From contig NZ_JACVPL010000002.1 in the NCBI RefSeq assembly GCF_018881925.1, forward strand, positions 124,001 through 188,000: a stretch of 64,000 bases of DNA, given 5' to 3'. Positions 10,601-21,748 of this stretch are shown piece after piece (the first letter of the stretch is position 1; each line of letters starts with the position of its first letter). The stretch comes from Polynucleobacter sp. Latsch14-2 (lineage in GTDB: Bacteria; Pseudomonadota; Gammaproteobacteria; Burkholderiales; Burkholderiaceae). Under the pieces are notes generated by a model. It searched no databases, had not been told where the DNA came from, and worked only from the letters and a program-made list of their open reading frames with translations. A program made the position numbers and the translations under genes.

Positions 10601-10649
10601 ATACCCTCCTAGGTAAAAAACGGACTACATTGACGACGACGATAAAAAT

Positions 10650-11879
10650 TTAAAAATTTCCTGCAAACCATTCCTTCATACGTGATACCACCCCTTGAAA
10701 AGGGCCAGATTGGGACACGCGACGGCCACGCAATAACTGCGCCTGACCTTCCATCAACAAACCAATGCCGGTTGAAAATCTTGGGCTGCGCAATACTTCA
10801 TGCAAATGACCGCGGTACTCAGGAGTGCCAATGCGCGCGGGACGTAAAAAGACCTGCTCTGCAAGCTCAACCATTCCTGGCATCAAGGCTGTGCCTCCAG
10901 TCAATACGATTCCTGAGGAAACCATGTCTTCATATCCAGAATCACGCACAACCCCTCTAACGAGAGTGAAAAGCTCCTCAACACGGGGCTCGATGACTGC
11001 AGAGAGAGCCTGCTTAGACATTGGACGCGGCTCACGATCACCAACTCCCGGCACATCAATCATGGCCGCTGGATCCGCCATATCTTGACGTGCAATCCCA
11101 TATTGAATTTTCAAGTCTTCCGCATCAATTGTTGGAGTGCGCAATGCCATAGCAATGTCATTGGTGATTTGATCACCCGCAATTGGGATAACAGCAGTAT
11201 GGCGAATAGATCCTTGGCAATAAATAGCAATATCGGTTGTTCCCCCGCCAATATCTACCAGCACAACGCCAAGCTCTTTTTCATCTTCAGTTAATACGGC
11301 AAGACTTGATGCTAATGGCTGCAAGATCAAATCATTGACCTCAAGCCCACAACGACGCACGCATTTCACAATGTTTTGTGCGGCACTAACAGCACCAGTA
11401 ACGATGTGCACCTTAACCTCAAGTCGTAACCCACTCATGCCAATAGGCTCACGCACATCTTCTTGGCCGTCGATGATGAATTCCTGAACCAGGATATGCA
11501 AAATTTGTTGGTCAGTCGGAATGTTGATTGCCTTCGCAGTTTCTAGCACGCGCTCAACATCGCCGGCACTCACCTCCTTATCTCGGATGGCGACCATGCC
11601 ACTAGAGTTAAAGCTCACAATGTGATTACCTGCGATGCCAGTAAATACTTGAGCGATTTGACGATCAGCCATCACTTCGGCCTCTTCCAGCGCTTTCTGA
11701 ATCGACTGAACTGTGGCCTCAATATTGACAACAACACCCTTCTTTAAGCCCTTAGACGCAGTTTGTCCCACACCAACAACATTAAATTGCCCATCTGCGG
11801 CTAATTCAGCGACCAAGGCCACTACTTTGGAGGTGCCAATATCTAATCCTACTAATAAATCGCGGTTGTCTTTACTCAT
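10650..11879 (-). CDS. ftsA: Cell division protein FtsA
   Basis: FtsA is an actin-like ATPase that ties FtsZ filaments to the membrane and recruits later division proteins. The 409-residue sequence has the LLVGLDIGTSKV phosphate loop near the N-terminus, the second phosphate motif VLVDIGGGTTDIA, and a C-terminal amphipathic targeting helix (MKEWFAGNF). Its ATG overlaps the ftsQ stop by four bases, which suggests translational coupling. No separate promoter could be identified for ftsA. Confidence 0.97.
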   Translation of the reverse strand: MSKDNRDLLVGLDIGTSKVVALVAELAADGQFNVVGVGQTASKGLKKGVVVNIEATVQSIQKALEEAEVMADRQIAQVFTGIAGNHIVSFNSSGMVAIRDKEVSAGDVERVLETAKAINIPTDQQILHILVQEFIIDGQEDVREPIGMSGLRLEVKVHIVTGAVSAAQNIVKCVRRCGLEVNDLILQPLASSLAVLTEDEKELGVVLVDIGGGTTDIAIYCQGSIRHTAVIPIAGDQITNDIAMALRTPTIDAEDLKIQYGIARQDMADPAAMIDVPGVGDREPRPMSKQALSAVIEPRVEELFTLVRGVVRDSGYEDMVSSGIVLTGGTALMPGMVELAEQVFLRPARIGTPEYRGHLHEVLRSPRFSTGIGLLMEGQAQLLRGRRVSQSGPFQGVVSRMKEWFAGNF

Positions 11880-12742
11880 TGCTTGCGCTCACTTTTTTTA
11901 TCTTCAACTTCATTTTTTTTAATGCTTGCAGAGGCGAGATGAACTGCAAATCCATTGGCATAACGCAAGTCAATTGCATCAACCCTGTTAGCCCACTTTT
12001 CTTGAACCTGTGGCCAGTATTTAAAGAGGCGTGAAACACGCTCCTCCGTTAGCGTCTTATCGGAACTTTCTTCATCACGACCAAATTCCAATTTCATGCC
12101 ATTGGAAAGCTTCACTTGCCAGGCATATCGGTCTGAGAGTGTTAAGCTCGTCACATCAGCATTCCACGGCTTAAACCAAGCGTTCGCTTTTTCATAAAGC
12201 CCCATCACCTCTTTACCAGCATCCTCAGGCCCATTGAAATCTAACAAGCGGATATCGTCTGGCACGTCTGCCACGCGCCCACTAAAAATTTCACCATGGT
12301 TATTCATGAGCTTCTGACTATCTACACCACCCCAGGTAGCAAATGCTTTTTGCTCTTCGATACTGATAACCAGGCCATTTGGCCAAACACGCCGCACATT
12401 CGCATGACGTACCCAAGGCATAGATTCAAAGCCACGCTTCACATCCTCTAATCTGACGCTAAAGAAATTGCCTTGAACAGTTTCTAAAACCTGCTGTTTA
12501 ACAATAGGCTTATTAATATGTTTCAAGGTTTGCCCTGTAACTGGCTCAATCACCACCTGACGCAAGCTAAATACCGGGCGCTGACTCAACCAAACCAAGA
12601 CTCCAATCAACATCATGATGGCAAAACAGCGCATCAAAAAACGACTTACCTTCTGCATGCGGTCGGAATGATTCCATAGTGGAGCCATAACAAAGGCACA
12701 AGATTCGCCAAACCAGACCAAGATCGCGTTTATGGTTTTCAT
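11876..12742 (-). CDS. ftsQ: Cell division protein FtsQ
   Basis: FtsQ is a bitopic inner-membrane protein that joins early and late divisome parts through FtsB and FtsL. The 288 residues start with a cytoplasmic segment of roughly 35 residues. A membrane helix follows around 36-56 (FAIMMLIGVLVWL), then a POTRA-like domain (VEPVTGQTLKHINK onwards) and the FtsQ beta domain. It starts one base after the ddl stop and overlaps ftsA by four bases. A charged tail (KKNEVEDKKSERK) ends it. Confidence 0.93.
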   Translation of the reverse strand: MKTINAILVWFGESCAFVMAPLWNHSDRMQKVSRFLMRCFAIMMLIGVLVWLSQRPVFSLRQVVIEPVTGQTLKHINKPIVKQQVLETVQGNFFSVRLEDVKRGFESMPWVRHANVRRVWPNGLVISIEEQKAFATWGGVDSQKLMNNHGEIFSGRVADVPDDIRLLDFNGPEDAGKEVMGLYEKANAWFKPWNADVTSLTLSDRYAWQVKLSNGMKLEFGRDEESSDKTLTEERVSRLFKYWPQVQEKWANRVDAIDLRYANGFAVHLASASIKKNEVEDKKSERKQ

Positions 12743-12743
12743 G

Positions 12744-13742
12744 CTATGCGCCGACCTTTTTAATAAGCGTTTGACTTAATAGCCAAAGCACTAAATCCGC
12801 ATACTCAATGCCGGCAGCTTTTGCTGCCATAGGCACTAAAGAATGGGAGGTCATCCCTGGTGAGGTGTTCATTTCGAGAAGATAGGGTTTGCCTGTTTTC
12901 TGATCCAACATCACATCGGCTCGCCCCCACGTACTGCAACCAAGAGCGCGATAAGCTGCTAATGCTAAATTCTGAACAGCTTCATTTACCTCATCAGCTA
13001 AGCCAGTTGGACATAAGTACCGTGTCTCATCGGAGAAGTACTTATTGTGAAAATCATAATTTGCTTGCGGTGGAATAATTTTAATGACGGGTAATGCCTC
13101 AGCATTTGCACCTTCTCCAACCAATGGACAAGTCAACTCGTCGCCAATAATGCAAGTCTCGGCAATAACCTTCTTGTCTAGTCCAGCCGCAAGTTGATAG
13201 GCGGCAGGTAACTCATCGACGGATTTCACTTTTGTTAAGCCGAGCGAAGATCCTTCATTAGCAGGCTTCACAATCAGTGGTAGGCCCAAGTGACCGACTA
13301 CCGACTTCCAATCACTATTAGCTGTAAGTTCTTCAAACTCAGGCGTTGATAAACCATTACTTAACCAAATTTGCTTGGTTGCAATTTTATCTATAGACAA
13401 CGCTGAAGCCAATACACCGCTACCGGTATAGGGAATATTTAATAATTCCAGTAGACCCTGAATCGTGCCATCTTCGCCATAACGACCATGCAAAGAAATA
13501 AAGACTCGATTAAATTTTTCTTTAACTAGCTCAGTTGGGCAACGCAAGCCTGGATCAAATGCATGTGCATCCACTCCTTTTTTAAGGAGCGCATCCAAAA
13601 CGCCGCTACCTGACATCAAGGAAATCTCACGCTCACCAGAGCGACCACCGAATAAAATACCCACCCGACCAAGCGATTGAATGTCCAGCTTGGCTAGATC
13701 AGCCTTGACGCGCTCACCCCATGAATTTATAAGCTTAGGCAT
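12744..13742 (-). CDS. ddl: D-alanine--D-alanine ligase
   Basis: Ddl joins two D-alanines with ATP to make the dipeptide that MurF adds to the peptidoglycan precursor. The 332-residue protein has the N-terminal [15 protein letters not shown] motif, the ATP-grasp middle ([15 protein letters not shown]) and a C-terminal [15 protein letters not shown] motif with metal-binding Glu and Asn. It carries an N-terminal extension of about 25 residues compared with E. coli DdlB. It overlaps murC by eight bases. The placement between murC and ftsQ corresponds to ddlB in other dcw clusters. Confidence 0.96.
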   Translation of the reverse strand: MPKLINSWGERVKADLAKLDIQSLGRVGILFGGRSGEREISLMSGSGVLDALLKKGVDAHAFDPGLRCPTELVKEKFNRVFISLHGRYGEDGTIQGLLELLNIPYTGSGVLASALSIDKIATKQIWLSNGLSTPEFEELTANSDWKSVVGHLGLPLIVKPANEGSSLGLTKVKSVDELPAAYQLAAGLDKKVIAETCIIGDELTCPLVGEGANAEALPVIKIIPPQANYDFHNKYFSDETRYLCPTGLADEVNEAVQNLALAAYRALGCSTWGRADVMLDQKTGKPYLLEMNTSPGMTSHSLVPMAAKAAGIEYADLVLWLLSQTLIKKVGA

Positions 13743-15171
13743 TTTTAACCTCTGCCAAGGTATGGGGTAATGCCGATATAGAACCAGCCCCCATCGTAAT
13801 TAATACATCACCATCTCGCAGGAGTTGGTTTAGCTTTTCTGGCATCTCATCGACGTTAGCCGCAAAAGCGACATCAGCAGACTTCAACAGGGCTGCAATA
13901 TTTTTATCTTCTGTAATAGCTGCTTTGAGCAAACTCTTACCATCGGCACCTGGAATTTTCGCCTCACCAGCCGGATAAACCTCAGTCAACACTACGGCGT
14001 CAAAATTTTTCAAGACTTGGACAAATTCACCAAAGCAGTCTCTTGTTCTAGTAAAACGATGTGGCTGAAATGCTAATACAAGACGGCGTCCAGGATAGGC
14101 GCCGCGAGCGGCAGCTAATGTAGCGGCCATCTCAACAGGATGGTGGCCATAATCATCGATTAGTGTGTAATGCCCACCGGATACCAGAGGAATCTCTCCA
14201 TAGCGCTGGAAGCGGCGACCAACACCACCAAACTCAGATAGGGCTTTCATAATGGCTTGATCACTTACACCCAATTCTGTTGCAATCCCGATGGCAGCAA
14301 GTGCATTACGCACATTGTGCAGGCCTGGTAAATTCAGCTCGATCTGAAGCGGCCCTGGTTTGCTGCCATGTCTGCGTATGGTACGACGATCCACCGTGAA
14401 ATGCATGCGCGTTCCAACTGCCATTACATTGCTCGCACGAATATCTGCATCGTCCGAAGTTCCATATCGCAATACCGGCTGAGATACGAAAGGAATAATG
14501 TCGCGTACATTGGCATCATCAACACATAAAACTGCTACACCGTAAAACGGCATACGCTGAATAAACTCTACAAAAGCCTGCTTTAAACGCGCCATATCAT
14601 GCTGATAAGTATCCATATGATCAGCATCAATATTGGTCACTACTTCCATCGCAGGGAACAACTGCAAGAAAGATGCATCAGACTCATCAGCCTCAACCAC
14701 GATGAAGTCACCCTGCCCTAAGCGAGCATTAGCTCCAGCCGAATTGAGTTTTCCACCAATCACAAAAGTAGGATCTAGAGCGCCTTCGGCTAACACCGAA
14801 GCCACCAAACTAGTCGTAGTAGTCTTACCATGCGTGCCTGCAATCGCAATGCCTTGTTTCAAGCGCATTAACTCACCGAGCATCACTGCACGCTGAATCA
14901 CTGGAATCTTTGCCGCACGCGCAGCTAAGACTTCGGGGTTATTACCCGCTACGGCTGTTGAAATTACCACTGCCTCTGCTGTGCCGATATTTTTTGGATC
15001 ATGGCCAATATGAATGACTGCGCCTAATTCTTTTAAGCGCTTGGTAGCAATACTGTCCGCCAAATCCGATCCAGAAACTTGGTACCCTAAATTTAGCAAT
15101 ACTTCAGCAATGCCACTCATACCAGCACCGCCAATACCTACAAAATGAATTTGCTGAACAATATGCTTCAT
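13735..15171 (-). CDS. murC: UDP-N-acetylmuramate--L-alanine ligase
   Basis: MurC adds L-alanine to UDP-MurNAc, the first amino acid of the peptidoglycan stem. The 478-residue protein has an N-terminal [11 protein letters not shown] nucleotide fold, the ATP loop GTHGKTTTT at 112-120, and the DDYGHHP motif in the C-terminal half. The frame is open for six more codons, but the ATG at 15171 gives MKHIVQQ and overlaps the murG stop as ATGA, matching the neighbouring junctions. A G-rich stretch before it may serve as ribosome site. Confidence 0.97.
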   Translation of the reverse strand: MKHIVQQIHFVGIGGAGMSGIAEVLLNLGYQVSGSDLADSIATKRLKELGAVIHIGHDPKNIGTAEAVVISTAVAGNNPEVLAARAAKIPVIQRAVMLGELMRLKQGIAIAGTHGKTTTTSLVASVLAEGALDPTFVIGGKLNSAGANARLGQGDFIVVEADESDASFLQLFPAMEVVTNIDADHMDTYQHDMARLKQAFVEFIQRMPFYGVAVLCVDDANVRDIIPFVSQPVLRYGTSDDADIRASNVMAVGTRMHFTVDRRTIRRHGSKPGPLQIELNLPGLHNVRNALAAIGIATELGVSDQAIMKALSEFGGVGRRFQRYGEIPLVSGGHYTLIDDYGHHPVEMAATLAAARGAYPGRRLVLAFQPHRFTRTRDCFGEFVQVLKNFDAVVLTEVYPAGEAKIPGADGKSLLKAAITEDKNIAALLKSADVAFAANVDEMPEKLNQLLRDGDVLITMGAGSISALPHTLAEVKNA

Positions 15172-16241
15172 CGACCGACCCCCGCACAATCCGCACAGAT
15201 CTCTGCTACTCGTTGAGTGGCAGATGGCTTAGCTAGTGCATGCGCCCGTTCAGCCATGAGTTTTAGATCTTCACGACTAAAGTTTTGCACCATCAATGCT
15301 AAGTCCTGCGCATTCAGATTTTTCTGTGGCAACAAAACAGCCGCATTCACTTCAGATAGAAACTTTGCATTTGCAGTTTGATGATCATCAATCGCATGCG
15401 GGAATGGAATCAAACAAGAGGCAACACCACATGCTGCTAATTCAGAAATCGTCATTGCGCCCGAGCGACAAATCACCAAATCTGCTTGAGCATAAGCGCT
15501 AGGCATATCGTCAATAAATGGGCGTATATCAGCTACCACATCTAAATCTGCATAACGTCTTTGAAGGTCAGAAAAATGCTTATCACCGGATTGATGAATA
15601 ACGCTAGGCCTCGACTCTTTAGGGATTAAAGCGATTGCTGCGGGAATAATGTCATTCAAGGCTGACGCACCCAAACTTCCGCCCACCACCAAAATAGATA
15701 AGTTGCCCTGACGCTGCTCATATCTCTGCGTTGGTGCAGCCAGATGATCAAACTCCTCACGAATCGGGTTACCCACCCACTCAGCACCTAGCATCGTGTT
15801 TGGGAAGCCTGTCAATGTCCGCATAGCAATCTTGGTCAATGCCCGATTAGCACTGCCAGCTACTGAGTTAGACTCATGTAGCACTAATGGGCGCCCCAGT
15901 ATTTTGGTTACCAGACCACCGGGGAAGGTAATGTAACCACCCATACCCAAAATCACGCTAGGCTTAATGCGACGCATGATCTTCCAGCTCTGAATCCCAG
16001 CCCGCAATAAGTTAAAAGGCAGCATGAATTTGGCTTTCATGCCTTTGCCACGCAAGCCACCAAACTCTACAGCCTCAAATGGAAAATCACAGGCATTCAC
16101 TAGGCGATATTCCATGCCAGATTTATTGCCAAGCCAAGAAACCTTCCAGCCACAAATCCGCAAATATTCAGCAACAGCCAAGCCTGGAAAGATATGTCCG
16201 CCAGTTCCACCCGCCATCACCAGAATTGAGGGTTGCGTCAT
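15168..16241 (-). CDS. murG: Lipid II-forming GlcNAc transferase
   Basis: MurG adds GlcNAc from UDP-GlcNAc to lipid I at the inner face of the membrane, giving lipid II. The 357-residue length is standard. The GT28 features include an N-terminal [16 protein letters not shown] glycine-rich loop, VVGGSLGA in the middle, and [15 protein letters not shown], part of the sugar nucleotide site. It overlaps ftsW by four bases upstream and murC by four downstream, so it is made in step with the flippase/polymerase-type protein FtsW. Confidence 0.97.
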   Translation of the reverse strand: MTQPSILVMAGGTGGHIFPGLAVAEYLRICGWKVSWLGNKSGMEYRLVNACDFPFEAVEFGGLRGKGMKAKFMLPFNLLRAGIQSWKIMRRIKPSVILGMGGYITFPGGLVTKILGRPLVLHESNSVAGSANRALTKIAMRTLTGFPNTMLGAEWVGNPIREEFDHLAAPTQRYEQRQGNLSILVVGGSLGASALNDIIPAAIALIPKESRPSVIHQSGDKHFSDLQRRYADLDVVADIRPFIDDMPSAYAQADLVICRSGAMTISELAACGVASCLIPFPHAIDDHQTANAKFLSEVNAAVLLPQKNLNAQDLALMVQNFSREDLKLMAERAHALAKPSATQRVAEICADCAGVGR

Positions 16242-17509
16242 AACTTCCCTCCGCGCATCAAAACGCGATTCTCATAATCAATACGCAATAACATTGCGAT
16301 CGCAATGGCATTCATCAAAATTCCAGAGCCACCATAGCTCACTAGCGGAAGCGTTAAACCCTTAGTTGGTAAGAGGCCAAGATTTACACCCATATTGATG
16401 AATGATTGCCAGCCAATCCAGATCGCAACACCCTTGGCTGCTAAACCAGCAAAGCTTCGATCCAACTGCAAAGCGGTGCGGCCAATCATGAATGCGCGGC
16501 GCACTACCCAGTAGAACAAGAAGAGCATGACAACAACACCAAAGAAACCCAGTTCCTCACCTATCACAGCCAAAATAAAGTCGGTATGGGCCTCAGGTAA
16601 GTAATGCAATTTTTCAACACTGCCGCCTAGTCCAGTACCAAACCATTCACCACGACCAAAGGCCATGAGGGAATGTGTCAATTGATAACCTTTATTCGCA
16701 GCATTCTCAGCTTGCCATGGATCCATAAATGCCATCATTCTTCCGCGACGAAAGGGTGATAAAGCAATAATGGTTGAGGCACTCAATAAACCAACAACAA
16801 TGAGGCCCCCAAATAATTTTGCATTAATCCCCCCCAAAAATAGAATCCCAAAGGCAATTAAAGCAACTACGATAAAGGCGCCCATATCAGGCTCGAGCAT
16901 TAAAAGTCCACCAACTAACGCAACCGCAATACCCATTGGCAGCATGCCCTTCACAAACGAATGGAGATACTCCTGGCGCTGCACGGTATAGGTAGCAGCA
17001 AAAATAACTGCTGCAAATTTCATTAATTCAGATGGCTGAAAATTCATTAGACCTAGAGGGATCCAACGTTTTGCACCATTTACGCCCTTGCCTATCCCAG
17101 GAATTAATACGGCAATTAAAAGCAAAACAGTGAAGCCAAAAATAATCGGTGAATAACGATCCCAAACTTTAGTGGGAATCTTAAATGCCCAAAATCCAAC
17201 GCCAATGGCAATGGCTAAAGAAATCACATGACGTATTAAGAAGTGATTACTACTATAACTAGCGTACTTAGGGCCATCGGCCAAAGTAATTGAAGCGGAA
17301 TACACCATCACCAAACCAATCAACGCTAGAGACAAAACCGCCCAAACCAATAGCTGGTCATATTCCATCATGCGTGAACGTGTTTGCTCAACACCTGACA
17401 CGGCATCTCTTAAGCCGCTACGAAAGTTATCAATACCACCTCTAGAAAAATTCCAAAAGCGATTAAAGCCCAAGCGATTTTCTGGAAACAGTTTTTCTCT
17501 TAAACTCAT
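16238..17509 (-). CDS. ftsW: Septal peptidoglycan polymerase FtsW (SEDS family)
   Basis: FtsW is a multi-pass SEDS protein that polymerises glycan strands at the septum together with FtsI. The 423 residues begin with a cytoplasmic extension of about 50 residues rich in Arg and Phe, then about ten membrane helices. Family motifs include GKGVNGAKRWIPLG, and LPTKGLTLPLVSYGGSG near the C-terminus. It overlaps murD by four bases and murG by four. Confidence 0.96.
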   Translation of the reverse strand: MSLREKLFPENRLGFNRFWNFSRGGIDNFRSGLRDAVSGVEQTRSRMMEYDQLLVWAVLSLALIGLVMVYSASITLADGPKYASYSSNHFLIRHVISLAIAIGVGFWAFKIPTKVWDRYSPIIFGFTVLLLIAVLIPGIGKGVNGAKRWIPLGLMNFQPSELMKFAAVIFAATYTVQRQEYLHSFVKGMLPMGIAVALVGGLLMLEPDMGAFIVVALIAFGILFLGGINAKLFGGLIVVGLLSASTIIALSPFRRGRMMAFMDPWQAENAANKGYQLTHSLMAFGRGEWFGTGLGGSVEKLHYLPEAHTDFILAVIGEELGFFGVVVMLFLFYWVVRRAFMIGRTALQLDRSFAGLAAKGVAIWIGWQSFINMGVNLGLLPTKGLTLPLVSYGGSGILMNAIAIAMLLRIDYENRVLMRGGKL

Positions 17510-19146
17510 ACTTGAGCTCCATCAAACTGCATTTCTAGTTCTTGAACTTCGGCAACAAAAGCTTCGGCGCGCGCAACGTAATTGCTGTACTGATCTAAGC
17601 TTGCACAAGCGGGTGATAACAACACAATATCCCCAGATTGCGCTTGTTTGGCGACTTCTTGGACCGCATTTGGCAGCGTTTCGCTCATGATGCAAGGAAT
17701 GTCTGAGCCTAAACTACTGGCAATTATTTGAGCATCTTTACCAATTAAAAATACACCCTTGACATAGCGTAAAGCAGGCTCACGTAAGGGACTAAAATCT
17801 TGACCCTTACCTTCTCCGCCCGCAATTAACCAAATGCGCTTTCCTGAGTCACTATTCCCCAAGCCATTTAACGCAGCAACTGTGGCGCCCACATTAGTCC
17901 CCTTGCTATCGTCAACGTATTCAACATCAGCAACGATGGCAATGCTTTGCACACGATGTGGCTCACCATGGTAATCCCGCAACCCGTGAAGCAAGACATT
18001 CATCGGCAATCCCGCAGACCTCGCTAGCGCTAGTGCTGCAAGGGCATTCAAGGCATTGTGCCGACCCCGAATTCGTAATGCATCGGCCGGGATTAAACGC
18101 TTAAGCCGTAATGCCTCGACCTCAACAGTCAAGGACGATTTACGACGACGCTTTGGCTGTGGCTCAATATCCTCATCTACTTCCGCCCACACTAACCAGT
18201 CAATTCCACCAGCACGCAAGTCATGCTCAATTCCAAAGGTGCCTTGCTCATCGGGGCGACCGGACCCAAACGTAATTATGTTGCTTACTGATTTTTGTTC
18301 GTCGCTGATAAGCCCCATTACCAAAGGATCATCACGATTCAGGATGCGAGTTGTATCAGCGCTAAATATTCTAGATTTTGCATCTACATAAGCCTGCATA
18401 TCGCCGTGCCAATCCAAATGATCTTGCGTAATATTTAGTACTGCAGCTGCTGAAGCCTTCAAAGTATGGGTGTAAACCAACTGAAAACTGGAGAGCTCTA
18501 ACACCCAGATATCTGGCATATCTGAAATCTGGTCCACCCGCTCCAAGCAAGAAACCAATTTCTCTAATGCGGCCGGGCTAATGTTGCCAGCTACTGCGAC
18601 TTTCTTGCCCGCACGCTCACATAGCTGACCAGTCAAAGCTGTAGTAGTAGTCTTACCATTAGTACCAGTAATCGCTAGAATGCTCGGTTTATATTGCACC
18701 CCATCAGATTGCGACATGCGCTCCATCGCAGCAACTGCTCTTGCAAAGAACTCAATCTCACTCCAGAGATCAACTTTAGAATCCTGAGCTTTGATTAAAA
18801 ATGATTGCACTGGTTCTTGCAATGGCGAAAGCCCAGGACTAATGCCAATAACATCTACACCCTTTAGGAGATCATCATCTAGCGAGCCAAAGTGTGAATT
18901 CTTTAGGCCGGCAAACTCCAACTCACTAAGCCATGCTTTTTGACGTTCACTCAAATGATCAGCGTCACGAGTATCGGCAAGGCAAACAGATACTCCATTT
19001 CGTAGACACCACTTGGCCATTGCAAAGCCAGACTCACCAAGCCCCAGAATCAAAAAATTCTGTGGAGCTTGATAAGCCTCATCTGCGAGCAGTTCTGGAT
19101 TTGCGAAGGCGTTATTTAAATTCTGCATTTTTATACTTTGGCTCAC
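17506..19146 (-). CDS. murD: UDP-N-acetylmuramoyl-L-alanine--D-glutamate ligase, with inserted basic segment
   Basis: MurD adds D-glutamate to UDP-MurNAc-L-Ala. The three Mur-ligase domains are visible: the N-terminal [10 protein letters not shown] fold, the ATP loop GTNGKTTTT at 161-169, and the C-terminal [11 protein letters not shown]. At 546 residues it is clearly longer than the E. coli enzyme (about 440). Part of the extra length is a charged insert near 322-345 with PKRRRK at 331-336, between the central domain and the [10 protein letters not shown] motif. An N-terminal extension of about 28 residues also contributes. All key motifs remain, so it should be active. It overlaps mraY and ftsW by four bases each. 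Confidence 0.95.
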   Translation of the reverse strand: MSQSIKMQNLNNAFANPELLADEAYQAPQNFLILGLGESGFAMAKWCLRNGVSVCLADTRDADHLSERQKAWLSELEFAGLKNSHFGSLDDDLLKGVDVIGISPGLSPLQEPVQSFLIKAQDSKVDLWSEIEFFARAVAAMERMSQSDGVQYKPSILAITGTNGKTTTTALTGQLCERAGKKVAVAGNISPAALEKLVSCLERVDQISDMPDIWVLELSSFQLVYTHTLKASAAAVLNITQDHLDWHGDMQAYVDAKSRIFSADTTRILNRDDPLVMGLISDEQKSVSNIITFGSGRPDEQGTFGIEHDLRAGGIDWLVWAEVDEDIEPQPKRRRKSSLTVEVEALRLKRLIPADALRIRGRHNALNALAALALARSAGLPMNVLLHGLRDYHGEPHRVQSIAIVADVEYVDDSKGTNVGATVAALNGLGNSDSGKRIWLIAGGEGKGQDFSPLREPALRYVKGVFLIGKDAQIIASSLGSDIPCIMSETLPNAVQEVAKQAQSGDIVLLSPACASLDQYSNYVARAEAFVAEVQELEMQFDGAQV

Positions 19147-20312
19147 CGTAATTTGAGACTAGACAAGCCAATTAAGACCAACAAAATGGTGATGATCCAG
19201 AAACGAACAACCACCTGCGTTTCTCTCCAGCCACCCAACTCAAAATGATGGTGCAATGGCGCCATACGAAAAATACGGCGCCCCACCCCATAGCGCTTTT
19301 TGGTGAACTTAAACCAAAAAACCTGCAACATCACTGAAAATGTTTCTGCAACAAAAATTCCACCCATCACAAATAAAACAATTTCCTGTCGCACAATGAC
19401 CGCAATGGTTCCTAGTGCGCCGCCCAAAGCGAGCGCGCCCACATCACCCATAAATACCTGAGCTGGATGCGTGTTGTACCAAAGAAAAGCTAAACCAGCA
19501 CCACCCATAGCTCCGCAGAAAATCATTAATTCGCCAGCGCCAGGAATATAAGGGAAGAGTAAATATTTGGCGTAAATTGCATTACCCATCACATACGCAA
19601 ATGCGCCAAGCGCAGCACCAACCAAGATGACCGGCATGATGACCAAGCCATCTAGACCATCGGTTAGATTGACAGCATTACTACTGCCAACAATTACTAA
19701 GTAACTCAAGATAATGAAACCCAAAACACCCAGCGGATAACTAATTTCTTTAACAAATGGAATTAGTAGATTTGACTTGGCGGGAAGATTTAAAGCAAAC
19801 CCGCTACTGAGCCAATCAAAAAATAATTGCAGCACTTTTAGGTTACTTACTTCAGAAACGGAGAATGCCAGATATATAGCGGCAAACAAGCCAATTAAGG
19901 TTTGCCATAAGAACTTCTCACGGGACGCCATACCCTTAGGGTCCTTGCGTGCAACCTTACGGTAATCGTCTACCCAGCCGACCATGCCAAAACCAAAGGT
20001 AACAATCATCACAATCCAAATAAATCGATTGCTCAAGTCTGCCCACAGCATGCAAGAAACAAAAATGCCAATCAGAATCAATACACCACCCATCGTTGGG
20101 GTGCCAGATTTCACCAAATGAGTTTGTGGGCCATCAGTGCGAACTGCCTGACCCATCTTTAAAGTAGTTAATTTACGAATCACCCAAGGTCCTGCTGCAA
20201 GTCCAATCAATAGAGCCGTCACGGTTGCCATCACTGCTCTAAAGGTAATGTAGTTAAACACCCTAAAAAAACCAAAGTCATCCTGTAGCCACTGAGCCAA
20301 TATTAAGAGCAT
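19143..20312 (-). CDS. mraY: Phospho-N-acetylmuramoyl-pentapeptide transferase
   Basis: MraY moves phospho-MurNAc-pentapeptide to undecaprenyl phosphate, making lipid I at the membrane. The 389-residue protein has about ten membrane helices. The aspartate-rich catalytic motifs are present: DDYRK on a cytoplasmic loop, NLTDGLDGL, and the MAPLHHHFE loop near the C-terminus. Its start overlaps the end of murF by ten bases. Confidence 0.97.
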   Translation of the reverse strand: MLLILAQWLQDDFGFFRVFNYITFRAVMATVTALLIGLAAGPWVIRKLTTLKMGQAVRTDGPQTHLVKSGTPTMGGVLILIGIFVSCMLWADLSNRFIWIVMIVTFGFGMVGWVDDYRKVARKDPKGMASREKFLWQTLIGLFAAIYLAFSVSEVSNLKVLQLFFDWLSSGFALNLPAKSNLLIPFVKEISYPLGVLGFIILSYLVIVGSSNAVNLTDGLDGLVIMPVILVGAALGAFAYVMGNAIYAKYLLFPYIPGAGELMIFCGAMGGAGLAFLWYNTHPAQVFMGDVGALALGGALGTIAVIVRQEIVLFVMGGIFVAETFSVMLQVFWFKFTKKRYGVGRRIFRMAPLHHHFELGGWRETQVVVRFWIITILLVLIGLSSLKLR

Positions 20313-21748
20313 GCTTTTGCCTCCTCTAACAAGGCTTGAACTACACGCTCCATACGCATAAAACGCGAACCCTTCACCAAAATATTTAAATGCTTATCAC
20401 TAGAGCGCTGTGATCGAAGATCATTTACTAATCTTGTATTCAACACATCCACATCAGAAAAATGTTCTGCCACTGAGGAAAGATTTAGCTTTTGCTTCAT
20501 TTCTTCAAAGCCTTGAACGGCAAGCTTGCACTGCTCGCCAATGGAAAATAGCTTAGAAATTCCTTGCTCAGCAGCATAGACACCAACCTCATGATGAAAG
20601 GCGGCGCCTTGATCTCCGACTTCGCCCATATCGCCAAGCACCAGCCAAGCAGTTTTGCCGGATTGCTTTAAAGCATCAATCGCAGCTATTACGGAATCTG
20701 GATTGGCGTTGTAACTATCATCAATCAGTGTGTGATTACCATCCAGGTTTTTAGCTTGCATACGGCCATTTACGGGGTCAAAAGACTCAAGCCCCTCTTT
20801 GACTTTTTCCAAGTTCACACCAGCGGCTAAAGCTACAGCGCTAGCTGCTAAGGCGTTGCGCACATTATGATTACCTAAGGTTTTTAATTGAACCTCGATT
20901 ACACCCTGTGTAGTCTTAATTTCTACATGGCCATTACCAAGCAAGCTACCCCGCACTCCTGCCGTTTGATGATTCTGATTGGGGGTCAAGACAAAATCAA
21001 TAATCTTGCGACTTGCTGCAGCCTTACGCCACAGCCCTGCGAATTCAGAATCAGCCGGGAAGACTGCCACCCCATCTTGAGGTAAAGCGCGCAGGGCATC
21101 TGCATGCTCTTCAGCTACTGCAGCAACGGTTGCCATGAACTCCTGATGTTCACGTTGCGCATTATTGATGAGCGCAATGTTAGCCCCCGCTACATCCGCT
21201 AACTGTGCCGTTTCTCCCGGGTGGTTCATGCCTAATTCAATCACCGCCAAGCGATCACTAGGTCGTAATCGCAATAACGTCAGCGGAAGGCCAATTTCAT
21301 TATTGAGATTACCCTTAGTGACCAAGGCGCAATCCTCCCCGACTGCCGCCCTAAAGATTGAGGCAATCATTTCTTTAACAGTCGTTTTGCCATTACTTCC
21401 AGTAACCAGCGCTAGAGGAATGGAGTGCTGCATGCGCCATGCTTTGGCCAAAGCACTAAGGCCAATGCGAGTGTCAGTCACACAGACAGCCGCTAAATTT
21501 TCAGGGCATTTCTCCTGCTGACTAACGAGTGCCGCGCTAGCTCCCGCACTCGCAACATCTTGCAAAAAATCGTGGGCGTCAAAACGCTCCCCAGATAGAG
21601 CAATAAATAGTTCGCCCGCGGCAATCTGACGACTATTACTGCCCACTCCTGAAATATTTATTTGCTGCGCATCAGCCTCTGAAGTATTAATCAGTCTGCT
21701 ACCCGGTAACATGGCTTGGATTTGTGCAAGATTAGTCATCACTAGCAT
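20303..21748 (-). CDS. murF: UDP-N-acetylmuramoyl-tripeptide--D-alanyl-D-alanine ligase
   Basis: MurF adds the D-Ala-D-Ala made by Ddl, completing the pentapeptide. The protein has the ATP motif [13 protein letters not shown] and the second ligase motif [10 protein letters not shown]. The frame extends one codon further as TTG, but the ATG at 21748 shares one base with the murE TGA stop (TGATG) and gives 481 residues. A second ATG at 21739 (MTNLAQIQ) is also possible, so the exact start is open. It lies between murE and mraY. Confidence 0.95.
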   Translation of the reverse strand: MLVMTNLAQIQAMLPGSRLINTSEADAQQINISGVGSNSRQIAAGELFIALSGERFDAHDFLQDVASAGASAALVSQQEKCPENLAAVCVTDTRIGLSALAKAWRMQHSIPLALVTGSNGKTTVKEMIASIFRAAVGEDCALVTKGNLNNEIGLPLTLLRLRPSDRLAVIELGMNHPGETAQLADVAGANIALINNAQREHQEFMATVAAVAEEHADALRALPQDGVAVFPADSEFAGLWRKAAASRKIIDFVLTPNQNHQTAGVRGSLLGNGHVEIKTTQGVIEVQLKTLGNHNVRNALAASAVALAAGVNLEKVKEGLESFDPVNGRMQAKNLDGNHTLIDDSYNANPDSVIAAIDALKQSGKTAWLVLGDMGEVGDQGAAFHHEVGVYAAEQGISKLFSIGEQCKLAVQGFEEMKQKLNLSSVAEHFSDVDVLNTRLVNDLRSQRSSDKHLNILVKGSRFMRMERVVQALLEEAKACS

